From the NCBI GenBank assembly GCA_013176395.1, contig JABMLP010000015.1:1302001-1366000 (forward strand): DNA of 64,000 bases. Direction: 5' to 3'. The DNA comes from Venturia oleaginea. Lineage: Eukaryota > Ascomycota > Dothideomycetes > Venturiales > Venturiaceae. A program made the position numbers and the translations under genes. The notes beneath the pieces were generated by a model. It saw only the letters and a list, made by a program, of their open reading frames with translations. It was not told the origin of the DNA and did no database searches. This document shows, piece by piece, positions 44,526 to 56,176 of this stretch (within the stretch, counting starts at the first letter, position 1; each line of letters begins with the position of its first letter).

Positions 44526-46540
44526 TTAGATCAGGGAACGATACTCGTAAGTATTCCCAGCCGCCATAGAAAATGATTGTCCACCTTGAACCACCACATC
44601 ATTCCCAATAAAAGCCTGCGCATTCACCTGTCCCTGCTGTTCAAGAGCTGGTTGCATAGCTAGCGAATTTGCATCATTCCTACCTTGAACGTCGGTTTGT
44701 GCGTAGCTACTTCCAGCATCAACGCCCCCACTAGCACCGGTCTCGTAGCCCCCACCACTGGCATCATAGCCTCCGCCAGTTTCGAATCCGCCAGACCCAC
44801 TGTCCGTGAACGCGTCGCCCGAATCTCCAAACCCTTCGATCATTCCTGCATCAAGAAAGCCGGCGAGAAGTACGCCTGCTCCTCCAGCCGCATACTTCAT
44901 ACCTTTCTTTGTTCCGAGGAATTTGGTTGTGGATTTGTAGCCTTTACCTAAGAAATTCGTAGTTGCGGCCATGGGGTCATTCGAAAACTTTGGAGCAAGT
45001 TTGGATTGAGCAGTCGCTGCGTGCGGGTGATTCGGTGCTTGAGGCGGCTTATGCGAAGTTGGCATAAAGTGAGCATTCGCTATTTGAGGTTGATACACTT
45101 GTTGCTGCGGCTGGCCTGGGTATTGCCGTTGATCAAATTGAGGAAGCTGGGTATTGTATTGCTGTTGCGCAGCATTAGTCGGAACAAGATGAGTGTATTG
45201 TGACTGGTGAGATTGATATTGAGGCTGTATTTGTGGCTTATAGTATTGCTGATTCGGTGGCTGGGTTCGGGACTGCTGTTGTATCTGTCGAGGATGCGCT
45301 ACCTGTAGAGCTTGCGGCTGATATCGTAAGTGTTGCTGTTCTGTTTGCTTTTCATGTTGCATTGGCTGTTGATTTTGTTGGGTCGGGGTTATTTGCTGTG
45401 GTCGATATTGGTGATCCTGAAATTGTCCTTGGTGTTGAGAAGTGCTTCGAGCTGTACCCTGTACTTCGTATACGGGTTGTGATGGAGTAAGTCTCTGATG
45501 GTACTGAAAAATTTGGGGCTGTGCACCAGATAGGTTAGCTCGGGGTTGAAGCTGGCTCTGATTCTGTTGGGGCCTCTGGTGCTGCACACCCGGTTGAATG
45601 ATGTGATATTGGCTTGTGACATGGCCCTGATGAGTATGTGTCGTTGCATGACAGATTGAACGGCTCGTGATGGCTGATATTGCGATGGAACAGAAGCGTA
45701 CTGGGAGAGCGTGGAGGTTTCCAAACCTTGCTGTCCAGCTGGGGCAGGGTACGAGACATTGTTTTGCGAGGGATGCGAATAGATCGGGCCAGTGGCGTAG
45801 AATGAAACAGTAAGTGGCTGATAAGGTTGTCCGGTTGGAGTGGGCTGCGGAGTCAGCAATTGATGAGACTGATAGGTATATTGGGCCTGGATCGGTTGAT
45901 ATGTTGGGCTCGCGATGGAAGAGACTGTTGTGGCAGGAGTATTCAAGACTGAGTTGGGAATCGTTGATCGAGCCGGTGACTGTGAAGTTCGAGCATTTTG
46001 CTGTTGCACATTCGCAGCGAGCCTTGCATATCCAGGGTAGTAGTTGTGGACATGGCTAGTATTTCCAGCATTTGGTTGATCGATGGTTGGGTGATTCTGA
46101 GCCGCATACTCATGCTGATGGTACATATTCCCTTGTTGTGTTGGTCAGGGAACTGCAGGTTGTGCAACAGGTGCGGGGACGGAATTCGAATACTGGCTTG
46201 GCTGCGATGTGGCCTCTGGACGTTGAAATTGACCTTGCCTGCGAACCGCACACTGCTCTCCGTGATGCTGAGGCGTACAATTGTTGTGATGTAATTGAGG
46301 TTGTTGTTGGTCTTGCTGCGAAGCATAGCTGTTATGAGGCCTGGACATCTGAGTTGCAGATTATCCTTGTGGTCGAGAAACAGAAAGCAATTCCATGTCA
46401 ACCACCAGTTGATTTGAATTAACATTCGAATATGGAAGAGGCTGCTGTTGATTGTTTCCCGAGCCCTGATAAGGCGAATAATTCGGAGGAACTTGCTGAT
46501 GCATTTGGCTTGCAGCCATGTTCGAAGGTTGATTAGGCAT
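44526..46540 (-). CDS. Gln-rich low-complexity protein, frame interrupted
   Basis: Minus-strand coding region of roughly 600 codons rich in Gln, Tyr, Pro and Ser (prion-like composition), followed by a compact C-terminal part: NFLGKGYKSTTKFLGTKKG, MKYAAGGAGVLLAGFLDAG and Gly-rich repeats. That end resembles fungal Gln-rich proteins of unknown function. From the likely start MPNQPSNMAASQ (46540) the frame reads through two stops in the same frame (TAA 46361-46363, TGA 46145-46147). It then changes frame near 45640-45675, after which it is open to 44526. Possible short introns with weak splice sites could remove each break: a 57-nt one at the first, 66 nt at the second, and an unusually short 35 nt at the third. 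Either this is an oddly spliced gene or a recent pseudogene. No function assigned. Confidence 0.5.
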
Positions 46541-49500
46541 GTGATGGATAAAATTGAGCCAAAGCAAATATGAAGGATACAGAAAAGGTGAGGGGCATTG
46601 CGGCTTATAAGACGAAGAAAAGGAGATAAGCTTCCAGGCTGCCTACCGGAATCTAAGAGTTTGTCCCGCCTCCTTGCGCGCTTGTGGAGGCCGCCACAAA
46701 ATGGCGTCCAGTCATTTTTGAGAAGTCTTGAGAATGTCAGAAAAATTTGCTTCGACACCCTCGCGTAGTTTCACACTACTCGATAACGTATATATAAATT
46801 GATAGCATAATACAAAAAAGCCTCTTGACCTCGGTCTCTAGAAAGGTTATTGAGTAGAAAAAAAGGTAATTTCACGCGAAGCCCGTATCGAAGCATCACG
46901 AAGTGGAGTTGTACGCGAAGTGATGCATATTTAGACTTGGATGTGGGAGTCTTCAACTTAGCTAAAACATTGATTTGGGACAATCTTTAACTTAGCTACC
47001 GCTGAAAAAATTCAAGTCCGATCATAAGGGTAGGCCATGGTGGATGAAGTCGGCTGCATTCATCAGTAGTAGTGGAATGGGTTTGGCAAGATTTCTGACT
47101 AGTTCGCCAGGAACCTAGAATATTGTCAGAGTTGCATTCTCCCAAGCGGATGACGGATTGGAAAGAGAAATTGAAGCGATATTCCAACACTGTAGTTGCA
47201 ACAACTTAATAGCAGCGAGTGACCTGTATACTGGTCACTGTCCGTGTAACCTATGCGTGCGAGGTCGAGTGCCACAGCTTGTATAACCTTCTTTGTTTAT
47301 CAGCACTGACAAGAAGTCTCCATCAGGCCGACGTTTGATTGTTGCCTAGTAAAAACGATGCAAAACGGGGTGTGGCTTTGATAGGTGTGCGTTGGTGTTG
47401 ATGTTGAGAATGATGAGTCTTCCTTAGTGCCTGCCGGAGGACGGAGCGATTCATACCTTATCCGGAATGATGGCCGATATCGGTCTGGCCTGTGAAAACG
47501 TGCAATCGAAATTTTGAACTTTTCTCTCCTGCAACAACACAGAGACGAGCAGATTGGAGTTGGGAATGACGAAGATTATTGATGCTGTCGATTCGACACC
47601 ATACCTCTTTAAATCTCTACTGCACAACGCATCCATACAACTCAATTTGTCATCATGTCTGCCGAAATGCTTCATAGTAGGACTCTATCTGGAGATGGGA
47701 TTAGCGAGATGATCCTTAGTATTCTAAAAGCCACGATCTGATGATGACACACGTTCTTCCTATTATTATGGATTGTGGCCCCCGTGAGTTACTGTGCGTC
47801 TCTGAGGTCAGAAATGGTACTAGTAGTTGAAGCAAGGTATTGGCTGGGACTGGGACGGGGGCTGTGAATTTGATGACATGGCATCACGAGCTGGAATGGA
47901 CGAGGGGTTTCTGGCTTCGATGCGCTGGAGCCGAAGAAGGGTTCTTCTGTGGGACTTTGACGGACTCTCACCACAGATCTATCAAGTTCTTCAGCGTCGA
48001 ATAATATGAAAATCCATGGCATGCATTCTTCTGTGGGCGAACCTGTCGTCTTGTGGTTCTGACTGCTTTTGCCCAATCTGGCTTCCTACGATGATTGATC
48101 AACCGTTCCTTGGTCTATTTTAGTTTTTGACAGCATTGCTTTCTGCCGCATCTCGGTGCTCATAATACTCGAACCTGTCGACATTCCTGGTTTTTGAATC
48201 TAAAGCTTCTTGGAATGGTGAGCTTACGTGATGACCTTGACCATCGATGAGTGGGTAGACCGCTAGTTATTTAGCACTACCACTCTACCAACGGAAAAGT
48301 GATTGGCAACTGGTCGTTCGCCTCGCGGATAAATGATGGTTTCGGATGAAACTTGGCATTCTCGTAGACATACTAGATCCTGGCTCCATTCCACAGTTAC
48401 GTCGTCGTTCTGGGGGGTTTGCACATCCTTGCCACATTGAGAGGATCCATTGGGGCATGGACATCTGAGCTCCAGGTACGCGGTGCCATTGCCAAGTAGC
48501 TTCAAAAATTCCGTGTAAAGCCGATTCCGGAAGAACTGGAAGGCCCCCGAAGATCGGTCAAGTATCTAGGCTCGATTTCGGATCCCTCGAATTCTGCCAA
48601 TGAGAGCTAGGTAAGGTGAAGCTTCGCAAATCATACGGCGGTGTGGTTCGTACTTCTTGCCGTCACAGTCTACGACAAAGGTATGAAATGCGGCTTGCTG
48701 TTGTTGCTCAACCTCGAATTAGAATGGGAGCAAGGTGGGATGAACGGCGACAGTGACTGATACTCTGGCTTCCTTCTACTGCTGCATTACAAGCAGTCGC
48801 AAAGACCTTCTTCCAGGAGGTTGTAGCTGAGCCAGACACGTATCGCAACGTTTGCAGATGCACTAGTCGCTCGAGCCGGCATGCCCAGCTGATTCCAGAC
48901 GGAGTGTCTAGCAACTCCACCATGATAATCGGCGTTCATGACGACGAAGTTGTTGGGGTTGGTCCCTGGATCTGTCTAAGTTTGAGCTGCTTTGATCACC
49001 GTAACTGATAGCTCTAGACACATGGTGATTACTATAATCGCAAGTCTAACGGATATATTCTTACTTATTTTGTGCGTTCTCCGAGGCCCTTCAAGTACTT
49101 GGAGATGGCCAAGTGCAACATGTGTTGATGACAACAATGAAATCTAGTCCTCTAGGCATATAAGTAAATGGCTCCATGGACCGAATCTTACATATCGAGC
49201 AGGGAGTACTCTTCTGTTGACCTGCTGCGTTGAGAAACCTTTCTATCCAAGGCAACAAGTATTCGGGCATTGGATCTTTGTCTACCTTACCTCCACTGGT
49301 TCGCCAAAGTGGCTTCGTAGGTTCATATGCGCCTTCTGCAACCCAACGAGGGTCTGGCAAGAGTCTGGAGACATGATCTCTTCCATTTGTTCTCGAACCC
49401 CCCGAATTCCGTCCACATCGATCTTGTCATGAAGGTATTGTACAGGTACGGCTGTTGTATGAAGACGAAGAAGGTTAAGAATAAGCCACAGCATTCTCAG

Positions 49501-49867
49501 GATGCGCTAATAGCAGCTCCAAACGACGGGGATCTGATGGATGGGTCATCTTGAGTCTCTTAGTGTCATGGATGTTTGTGATAGAGTGCATGTGGTTTGC
49601 CGTTTGGGGAGAATTGGATGGTCTCCACTTGTGCATTCAAGTACCTACATTAGCGCAATACCCCAGGATTAGCAGGGCATCATCGTCTTCATCTCTCATG
49701 CTCATACTCCTGCTCATACCCATACTACACCCTCACCCACATTGTCAACTCATTCGCCAATACTGTGATCTCTTACTCAAGACTGCCACTCCCGAACCAT
49801 CCCCCTGGTCAAAGCTCACTAATCTCGAGGATTCCCTCGATTCGGATTCTAACATACCCCATCTACC
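46541..49867. other. 3.3 kb without a confident gene; scattered minus-strand frames
   Basis: This is the longest unexplained stretch after the 10.5-14.7 kb region. On the minus strand several adjacent fragments read like protein rather than noise: an N-terminal-like MTHPSDPRRLELLLAHPEN at about 49548, PVQYLHDKIDVDGIRGVREQ at about 49440, LLPDPRWVAEGAYEP and PEYLLPWIERFLNAAG at 49350-49200, and NFVVMNADYHGGVARHSVWN near 48930. They lie in different frames with stops between them and I could not join them by convincing introns. I do not recognise the family. It may be a decayed gene or a multi-intron gene I failed to resolve. Confidence 0.3.
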
Positions 49868-50738
49868 ATGCCTTCTCCACGGCGCATAAAAGTCTTCGCA
49901 CTGGTAGTCCTCATAGGCGTACTCGTAACACTCTACGTCACAGGCGCCGCTCGCCAAACCCGCTCCTCCCAGTTCTACACCAAAACACAAGATGCGCTCG
50001 CGCAAGCAAGGGCACGTAAGGAATCAGCGTTGCAAGATCATGAAAGTGGGATTGCTGCCGGGGATACTGAGGTTGGGAAGAGATTGAAGGAGGCAGAGGA
50101 AGTAGCAAAGAGAGCTGCTGATCGTAAGGGCAATGAATTCCATGGGAAACTTGTGAAGGAGAAGGTGCTGAATGACAAGAAGACGAAGGAGGGTGAGAGA
50201 AAGGTTCCTGGTGTTGCTGGACATTATAGTAAGCAGGATCTTGGGGTTGAGAAGCCGTTGAAGGAGCAAACTGGCGGCAAAGAACAGACCGCGGAGACAG
50301 AAGAAGATCACAAGGTCAAAAACGAGTTGAATTCTATCCTGAAGAGGAGTCCTGGTATGCTTTGCATTTCCCATGGAACAGCACAGAACGCTAACCATCT
50401 TGAAAGTAATCATTTTCTCCAAAAGCTACTGCCCATACTCCAAAAAGGCGAAACACATCCTTCTAGATCTCTACAAATTATCGCCGCCTCCTTTCGTGGT
50501 AGAACTCGACGAACATGAGCTAGGACAACAGCTTCAAGCAAAACTTGGCCAGATGACTGGACGAACTACCGTTCCGAATATTCTGATCAATGGAAAGAGC
50601 ATCGGTGGTGGCGATGACGTGCAGGAGCTGCACGATTCTGGGAAGCTCATAGATAAGGTGAAGACAATGGGCGGAAAGAGAATGGAGATTTCGCTGGCAT
50701 CTGAGAAGAAGACCGAGAAGAGGAGGGTAAGGATATGA
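49868..50738 (+). CDS. Membrane-anchored monothiol glutaredoxin (Grx6/Grx7-like)
   Basis: Two exons (49868-50354, 50407-50738), 819 nt, 272 aa. A single N-terminal membrane helix (about residues 8-28, VFALVVLIGVLVTLYVTGA) is followed by a long charged, Lys/Glu-rich stalk and a C-terminal glutaredoxin domain starting at VIIFSKSYCPYSKKAKHILL. The active site is CPYS (about 171-174), with the cis-Pro motif RTTVPNILI and the GGGDDV glutathione-binding loop. A membrane anchor plus a CPYS site matches yeast Grx7 and relatives, which sit in the early secretory pathway facing the lumen and use glutathione. The intron falls exactly at the start of the glutaredoxin domain. The leader ATG is the first in frame. 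Confidence 0.9.
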
Positions 50739-51588
50739 ATGCTTTTACGCGGTATGTTTGTATCACTCGGATAGCATTGTCCACGCTGTACCCATTGCCT
50801 ACCCGGTTGAAGCAGCAAAGGCATCAAATCCCGAATGAATAAGATGATGGCCAACCTGGCGCACAATGTCTTTTTATGTGTTCTAAGCTTCCTAGCGATG
50901 ATTGGATGACTTGGTGGACATGATACCTGCCCCTGGCAAATCCCTTAGAGTCTACCTACAGCAGAAGCAATTCTAATACTTTTACCCCGAGATCATGTCC
51001 ATGTAAAACTCTGGTTTTAGAAGACTACCTAAGACTGCCGAGTCTTTTTATTTCCATGACATTTTCAATTTCCTCAGCACGTTGATGAAGTTTTGATGCA
51101 GTGGTAGTTCACATTGGCGACGATAATTGAGGATCTTCATGAAATCTAGTGAATCAACATCGCTCACTTAAACAAGAGAATACCGGGCACTTAAAAAACT
51201 ATTTGTGCACTCAAGTTTTCCGAACTGAAAAACAAGCAAAACGACTGCAAAGAACGATGATAACTCAACTCGTAATCAGCTTTGCTCATTCATTCCAAGT
51301 TGCTAGAACAGAAAACTTGAGAGGAATTCACAATCAGCACTTTCGGATTTCTTGTTCTGATCAAAAGGACACTCGACGATGCAAACCTGTTTTGAATTTT
51401 TACACCTGTAACTCGGATTTGGAGGATATATTTAACTCAGAAAGTTGGAGATTATCACGTGTATCTCACGGACCACATTTCCGCAACTTAGTCATCCCGA
51501 ATATTGAGCCCACACAGCTCTATCGCGAAAAAGGTCCCAGCAGCGACAATAACCCGTACAAAGGATTTCCTTCCAACAACTCGCCACG
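50739..51588. other. Intergenic, promoter of the RPL9 gene
   Basis: An 850-bp gap holding the promoter of the ribosomal protein gene. A frame at 51149-51592 overlaps the RPL9 start codon but has no domain and is probably chance. Confidence 0.35.
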
Positions 51589-53326
51589 ATGAAGGTCCGT
51601 ACAATTAAGCCCCTCTATGTCTGTTTGTGATAGCTCACTGACCCGAATCGCAGTACATCCATTCGAAGGAAGAGCTCGCGGTGCCCGAGAATGTGTCCGT
51701 CCACATCAAGAGCCGCATCGTCACTGGTATGTGTCCGCACAGATTTGGGATAGTAGAGGAGGATGCTAATACACGGACAACAGTCGAGGGCCCAAAAGGC
51801 AAACTCGTCAAGGGTAATCTCCTGCGCTTCTTGAATCAGGAAAGGCATCGAAACTGACACAAATTAGATCTTGGGCACTTGGCCGTCAGTTTCTCAAAAC
51901 CAGCGAAAGTACGAACATGCCTCTATTCCTATGCGGACGCACAATCTAAACAGGCTGCAGGACTTGATCCACATCGAATTACATCACGGCACACGAAAGA
52001 ACGTCGCCACGCTCCGCACAGGTACGTACACACCCGCAATCGCGCTGGATGGTCGGGAAGGATAGAGATGGGGTTGAAGCAAAGGAAGCGTGGTGATCTA
52101 CTGGACTTCACAGGCTAGCTGATTCACGCTGAGATCATAAAGATTGTGTCGTCTAGCGAGAAGGAGCTTTTGCGCAGTATCAACCAATCTCATCGATCAT
52201 CCAGCGAGGGAAGGCTTTTGCGCAGGCCGTGCTAACCAACCCTGCAGTCCGCACTATAATAAACAATCTGTTCATCGGCGTCACTCGCGGCTACAAGTAT
52301 AAGATGCGCTACGTCTACGCCCATTTCCCAATCAACGTCAACCTCGAGAAGAACGCGGACACTGGACTGTACGAGGTGGAAATTAGGAACTTCATCGGCG
52401 AGAAGGTACGAGCCCCATGCAGAAGTTATTCTTTCTCGAGCGACTACTTCGTGTTTTTTCGCGGATTTCACTTTTCATTCTTTGCTGGAAATACAAGATC
52501 TCGCGAGGGACCCCTTTTTGAGTCGATTTTCCATACTATCTACACGCATGCTTCTTGCAGGTCCAACTTTTCAATTTTTGGTGTGAAGGCAAGACTTCGA
52601 GAGATGAGATCTCCCAGGGAAGAATCAGAAGGATAAATTCTATCTGAATCTACGTGTTGCGTATTCGTACGCAGAAAACATTAAAGGACAAATGCTAACA
52701 CCTTATCTTCCAGATCGTACGCAAAGTTACTATGCGTCCCGGTGTCGACGTCGTAAGCTGCATAGCCCTTCACTTCCATCACTCAAATGCTAATTTATCC
52801 CAGGAGCCAGCCAAGAATGTCAAGGACGAACTCCATCTCACCGGCATCTCTCTCGAGGATGTGTCACAGAGTGCAGCAGACGTAAGTTAATCCACACACT
52901 CCTATATGTAGAGAATCTCAACTAACCTCTTTCTCAGATTCAACAATCGTGAGTCAATTGACACATTCATATCCATGAAGAACCTCAACTAACAGTTTTC
53001 TCCAAGATGCCGGGTCAAGAATAAGGATATCAGAAAATTCCTGGGTAAGTCATATTCACTGCATTTTCACGGGCGTACATATCGGATTTCCTTTCCAGGT
53101 TGGATTCGAGATATGAGGGTTAATTTTGCTTTGCGACATGATTGGCACGGTCTCAAATTGAGACTGCGCTCGCGTATGGCAGGAGACCATCCTTGCGTTT
53201 GGCTTCAGGCTGTCCTACCTTTTCTCCTTTTTCCATTCCTGTTAATTATTGTGAATATCGCTGATTTTTTTTTGAAAAAAAGATGGCATTTACGTCTCAG
53301 AGCGCGGAAATCTCATCGAAGAATAG
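51589..53326 (+). CDS. RPL9: 60S ribosomal protein uL6 (RPL9), 11 exons
   Basis: Exons: 51589-51594, 51654-51726, 51784-51813, 51868-51908, 51961-52021, 52248-52405, 52714-52752, 52804-52881, 52938-52948, 53007-53044 and 53283-53326. They sum to 579 nt, 192 aa, all in phase. The product is the eukaryotic uL6 protein of the large ribosomal subunit. Recognisable segments are [107 protein letters not shown] and [11 protein letters not shown]. The full length matches the family. The first exon is 6 nt (Met-Lys) and exon 9 only 11 nt. Three introns (52022-52247, 52406-52713, 53045-53282) are longer than 200 nt, unusual in this window. Confidence 0.93.
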
Positions 53327-54566
53327 ATCAGATATTGGAGGCCTTCAACTGGCAATGGCTCTGATGGTGGCGTTACTCTTCTCCCAAGCGAATCATGATT
53401 TCAAGAGGTTGGGAGGCATATGCATTGGCTCAAATGGCTGGGAAAATTTGATAGAAGCCGAATTTCATGCCGTAGAGCAGAGAGATTCTCGGGAGTTTCT
53501 CAAATCCAAAATCAAACCAACATTGCCAGATCCGTGAGTGTGGTACTGATGGGAAGCAGTTTTGAGAAACTTCTACTCCACCGAGGTCATCACTTTTGCT
53601 ATTTTTGCACCAAAGCTGTACCCGAGTACCACTTTGAGCTAGAATCGTCCACAATTTCTGCTGAACGATTATGGTCCTCCGCGAAAATATCTACTCCCCT
53701 CCCAGCATGCGACATACTCGAATCAAGGGACCACGGACGAGCCTAGGATTGCGGCATCCATTTCTTGTGTCGGCCGATGAGATGCCAGAAATCCATCATG
53801 ATGCCCTCCAGACTTTTCCATTACTAAATGGGCAGGTCTTTTCGGTTTGTCTGACATCTCATCCACCTGGGTTTGAAGCACTTGATGTTCTGTTCGTAAT
53901 GGATATTCGTGGTCACTTTCACCAATGTTATACACAAACTATGTTTCCATCTATACGGCCATTAACTGAATATTGGAGGGGGGAAGTGACAAGCCCATAA
54001 ATTGCCCGAGCGCTTTAAACAATGTAATTGCGGCTGTCCAGTCTCTTTTGCCAGAAAGCGCAGCTGAATTATCCAGAAATTTTCCCGGTTTCGTCTCCGC
54101 CAATTACTCGAGATTTCTGTCACCACTAACCAAGATCTCGGCATCGCCGCAGGAATTCGGTGTTCCAGTATTCCACGATAAAATGGCTGAGTCGCCGATG
54201 CAATAGATCGCCTACATCTATCCGATGGATCCTCCTCCGCTATCGCTCACCTCGATCGGATCTACCTTCTTGATTGGGTAAAACTGAAGCCTAGCGGGCT
54301 TGTCCGTTGGATATAACCTTATCATTGAGCCTCTTCGATCCAAGTTGATGTCTATATACCTTCAACCTCATCTCGTCCCATGTCAATCACCTGGATCTCC
54401 CTTCGAATATAAGGAAATACTTTCAATCCATCAGATCTCACCAACGTCTGGTCGAAAAGATCTCGGCGATCGTCCCGAAAATTTCACAGCAACTCATGAG
54501 CACGAACAAGAAACCTCAAATTACCAACAACAATATTATCAGATCCTCATTCCAAAAGTTATCAGC
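53327..54566. other. Intergenic, no gene recognised
   Basis: A 1.24-kb gap between RPL9 and the amidohydrolase gene. Frames such as 53420-53746 and 53671-54000 have no domain. The AT-rich 3' portion (54300-54560) is the likely promoter and leader of the next gene. Confidence 0.35.
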
Positions 54567-56044
54567 ATGGCCGACTTCACCCCACCCCTCGAGATCGACG
54601 CCGCGTCCTTGAACAAAACATGGCTCAAAGCCTGCGAACACGGTCAACTCCCAGCCGCTCAAGCCAGTGGTTTAACAACAGGGATGAATCGATTAGCATT
54701 GAATGCGGATGACAAATTGGCGAGGGATTGGTTTGTGGAGGAGACGAAGGCGTTGGGTTGTGAGGTTAAGGTAAGCATTCTGTTGATCTTATTCTTAAGA
54801 TTTCTTGAAAGACATTCAAAACATCTCATTTATTCTATGCTATACCATCGAAATCCTCTCTTCCAACTTTCATCATGTCCATCATCCTTTCGAAACCCCT
54901 GCAACCAATGCCTCCTTAACACTCCCCACAGATCGACAAAATGGGTAACATCTTCGCCACCCTTCCCGGCCTCAACAACACCCTACCACCCATAGGAATT
55001 GGTTCCCACCTAGACACGCAACCAAAAGGCGGCCGCTACGACGGTATCCTCGGCGTCTGTCTCGGAATAGAAGTCCTCCGCTCCATCATAAAATCAGGCA
55101 AAACCGCCTACGCACCCCTCAGCATCATAAACTGGACCAACGAAGAAGGCGCCCGGTTTAAATCATGTATGGTAGGTTCCGGAGTCTGGTCTGGCGCAAT
55201 TTCTCTGGAAACGGCTCACGCGTTGGAAGATGACGATGGTATCAGTTTATTATCCGAGTTGCAGAAAACAGGATATTTAGGCGATATGGAGTGTTCTTTC
55301 AAAACGAACCCCGTACTAGCCCACTTCGAATGCCACATAGAACAAGGACCCAAACTCGATCGTGCGCAGGAATCATGCGCGGTTGTCGAGGGCGTGGAAA
55401 GTATAATGTGGTACTACATCACCCTCCACGGAAAAGAAGGACACGCAGGTTCCACACCCATGAATCAACGCCAGGACGCCCTCCTCGGCGCTGCCAAAAT
55501 AATCGATGCCGCGAATCGCATCGTCACGGACGAAACACTCGAAAGTGGAAGATTGGGTGCGAGAGCGACGATTGCGTGGATCCAGAGTGAACCTCAAAGC
55601 TTGAATACCATCGCTTCCAAAGTGAAGATTGGATTGGATTTGAGAGCGACAACGGATGAAGACATGGCCATCGTCGTTTCAGCTCTTAAACCTGAATTCT
55701 CGCAAATCGCCTTGCAGCAAAACCTGAAAATGGATCTTGATCACGCCTGGACGTCCGCCGGTCGCGACTTCGATCCGAAAATGCGATCTTGTCTCTCCAC
55801 TGCTGCGGAGGAAGAAGGTTGTGGTATGAAACTGGTTAGCCATATTGGTCATGACTCGGTTTATTGTTCAAGGGTTGTACCGACGGCGATGTTATTTACG
55901 AGGTGTAAGGAGGGGATGTCGCATCATCCTTCTGAATTTGCGAGGGAGGAGGATTGTGTTGTTAGTGCGAGGGTGCTTTTGAAGGCTTGGAGTTTGTATG
56001 ATGGGATTGTGAGGGAGGAGTATGAAGGGGAAGTAAAGGGATAG
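54567..56044 (+). CDS. M20-family amidohydrolase (N-carbamoyl-L-amino acid hydrolase / allantoate amidohydrolase type)
   Basis: Two exons (54567-54770, 54932-56044), 1317 nt, 438 aa. The zinc-ligand motifs of the hydantoinase/carbamoylase branch of peptidase family M20 are present: GSHLDTQPKGGRYDG (His and Asp), NWTNEEGARF (catalytic Glu and Glu ligand), HFECHIEQGPKL (His) and the C-terminal SHHPSEF (His). The dimerisation-domain segment GHAGSTPMNQRQDA is also conserved. These enzymes hydrolyse N-carbamoyl amino acids, ureidoglycolate or allantoate in purine/pyrimidine catabolism and nitrogen salvage. The exact substrate cannot be fixed from sequence. The start at 54567 (MADFTPPLEIDAASL) fits the usual N-terminal length. 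The protein lacks a signal peptide, so it is likely cytosolic. Confidence 0.87.
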
Positions 56045-56176
56045 TGTAGACGTTGGCATAACATGTAGTAGAATTTCTCTATAATGATCGAAAAATACTA
56101 CACCCAAGACGTGGTTGAAATGAATGTTGTCAAAATCAATGGCAATCCAATCTCGAGTTAGCGATTAAATGGTGAC

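Noticed and set aside
45943..46758. 271-codon minus-strand frame overlapping the Gln-rich gene
   Set aside because: Alternative frame of CAA/CAG-rich sequence; its composition (Ser/Leu/Ile) fits a shifted low-complexity frame and no domain is present.
52022..52713. Possible C/D snoRNA in RPL9 introns (agatgaga ... ctga words)
   Set aside because: The words do not match the C-box consensus well and no terminal stem could be paired by eye; a covariance search would be needed.
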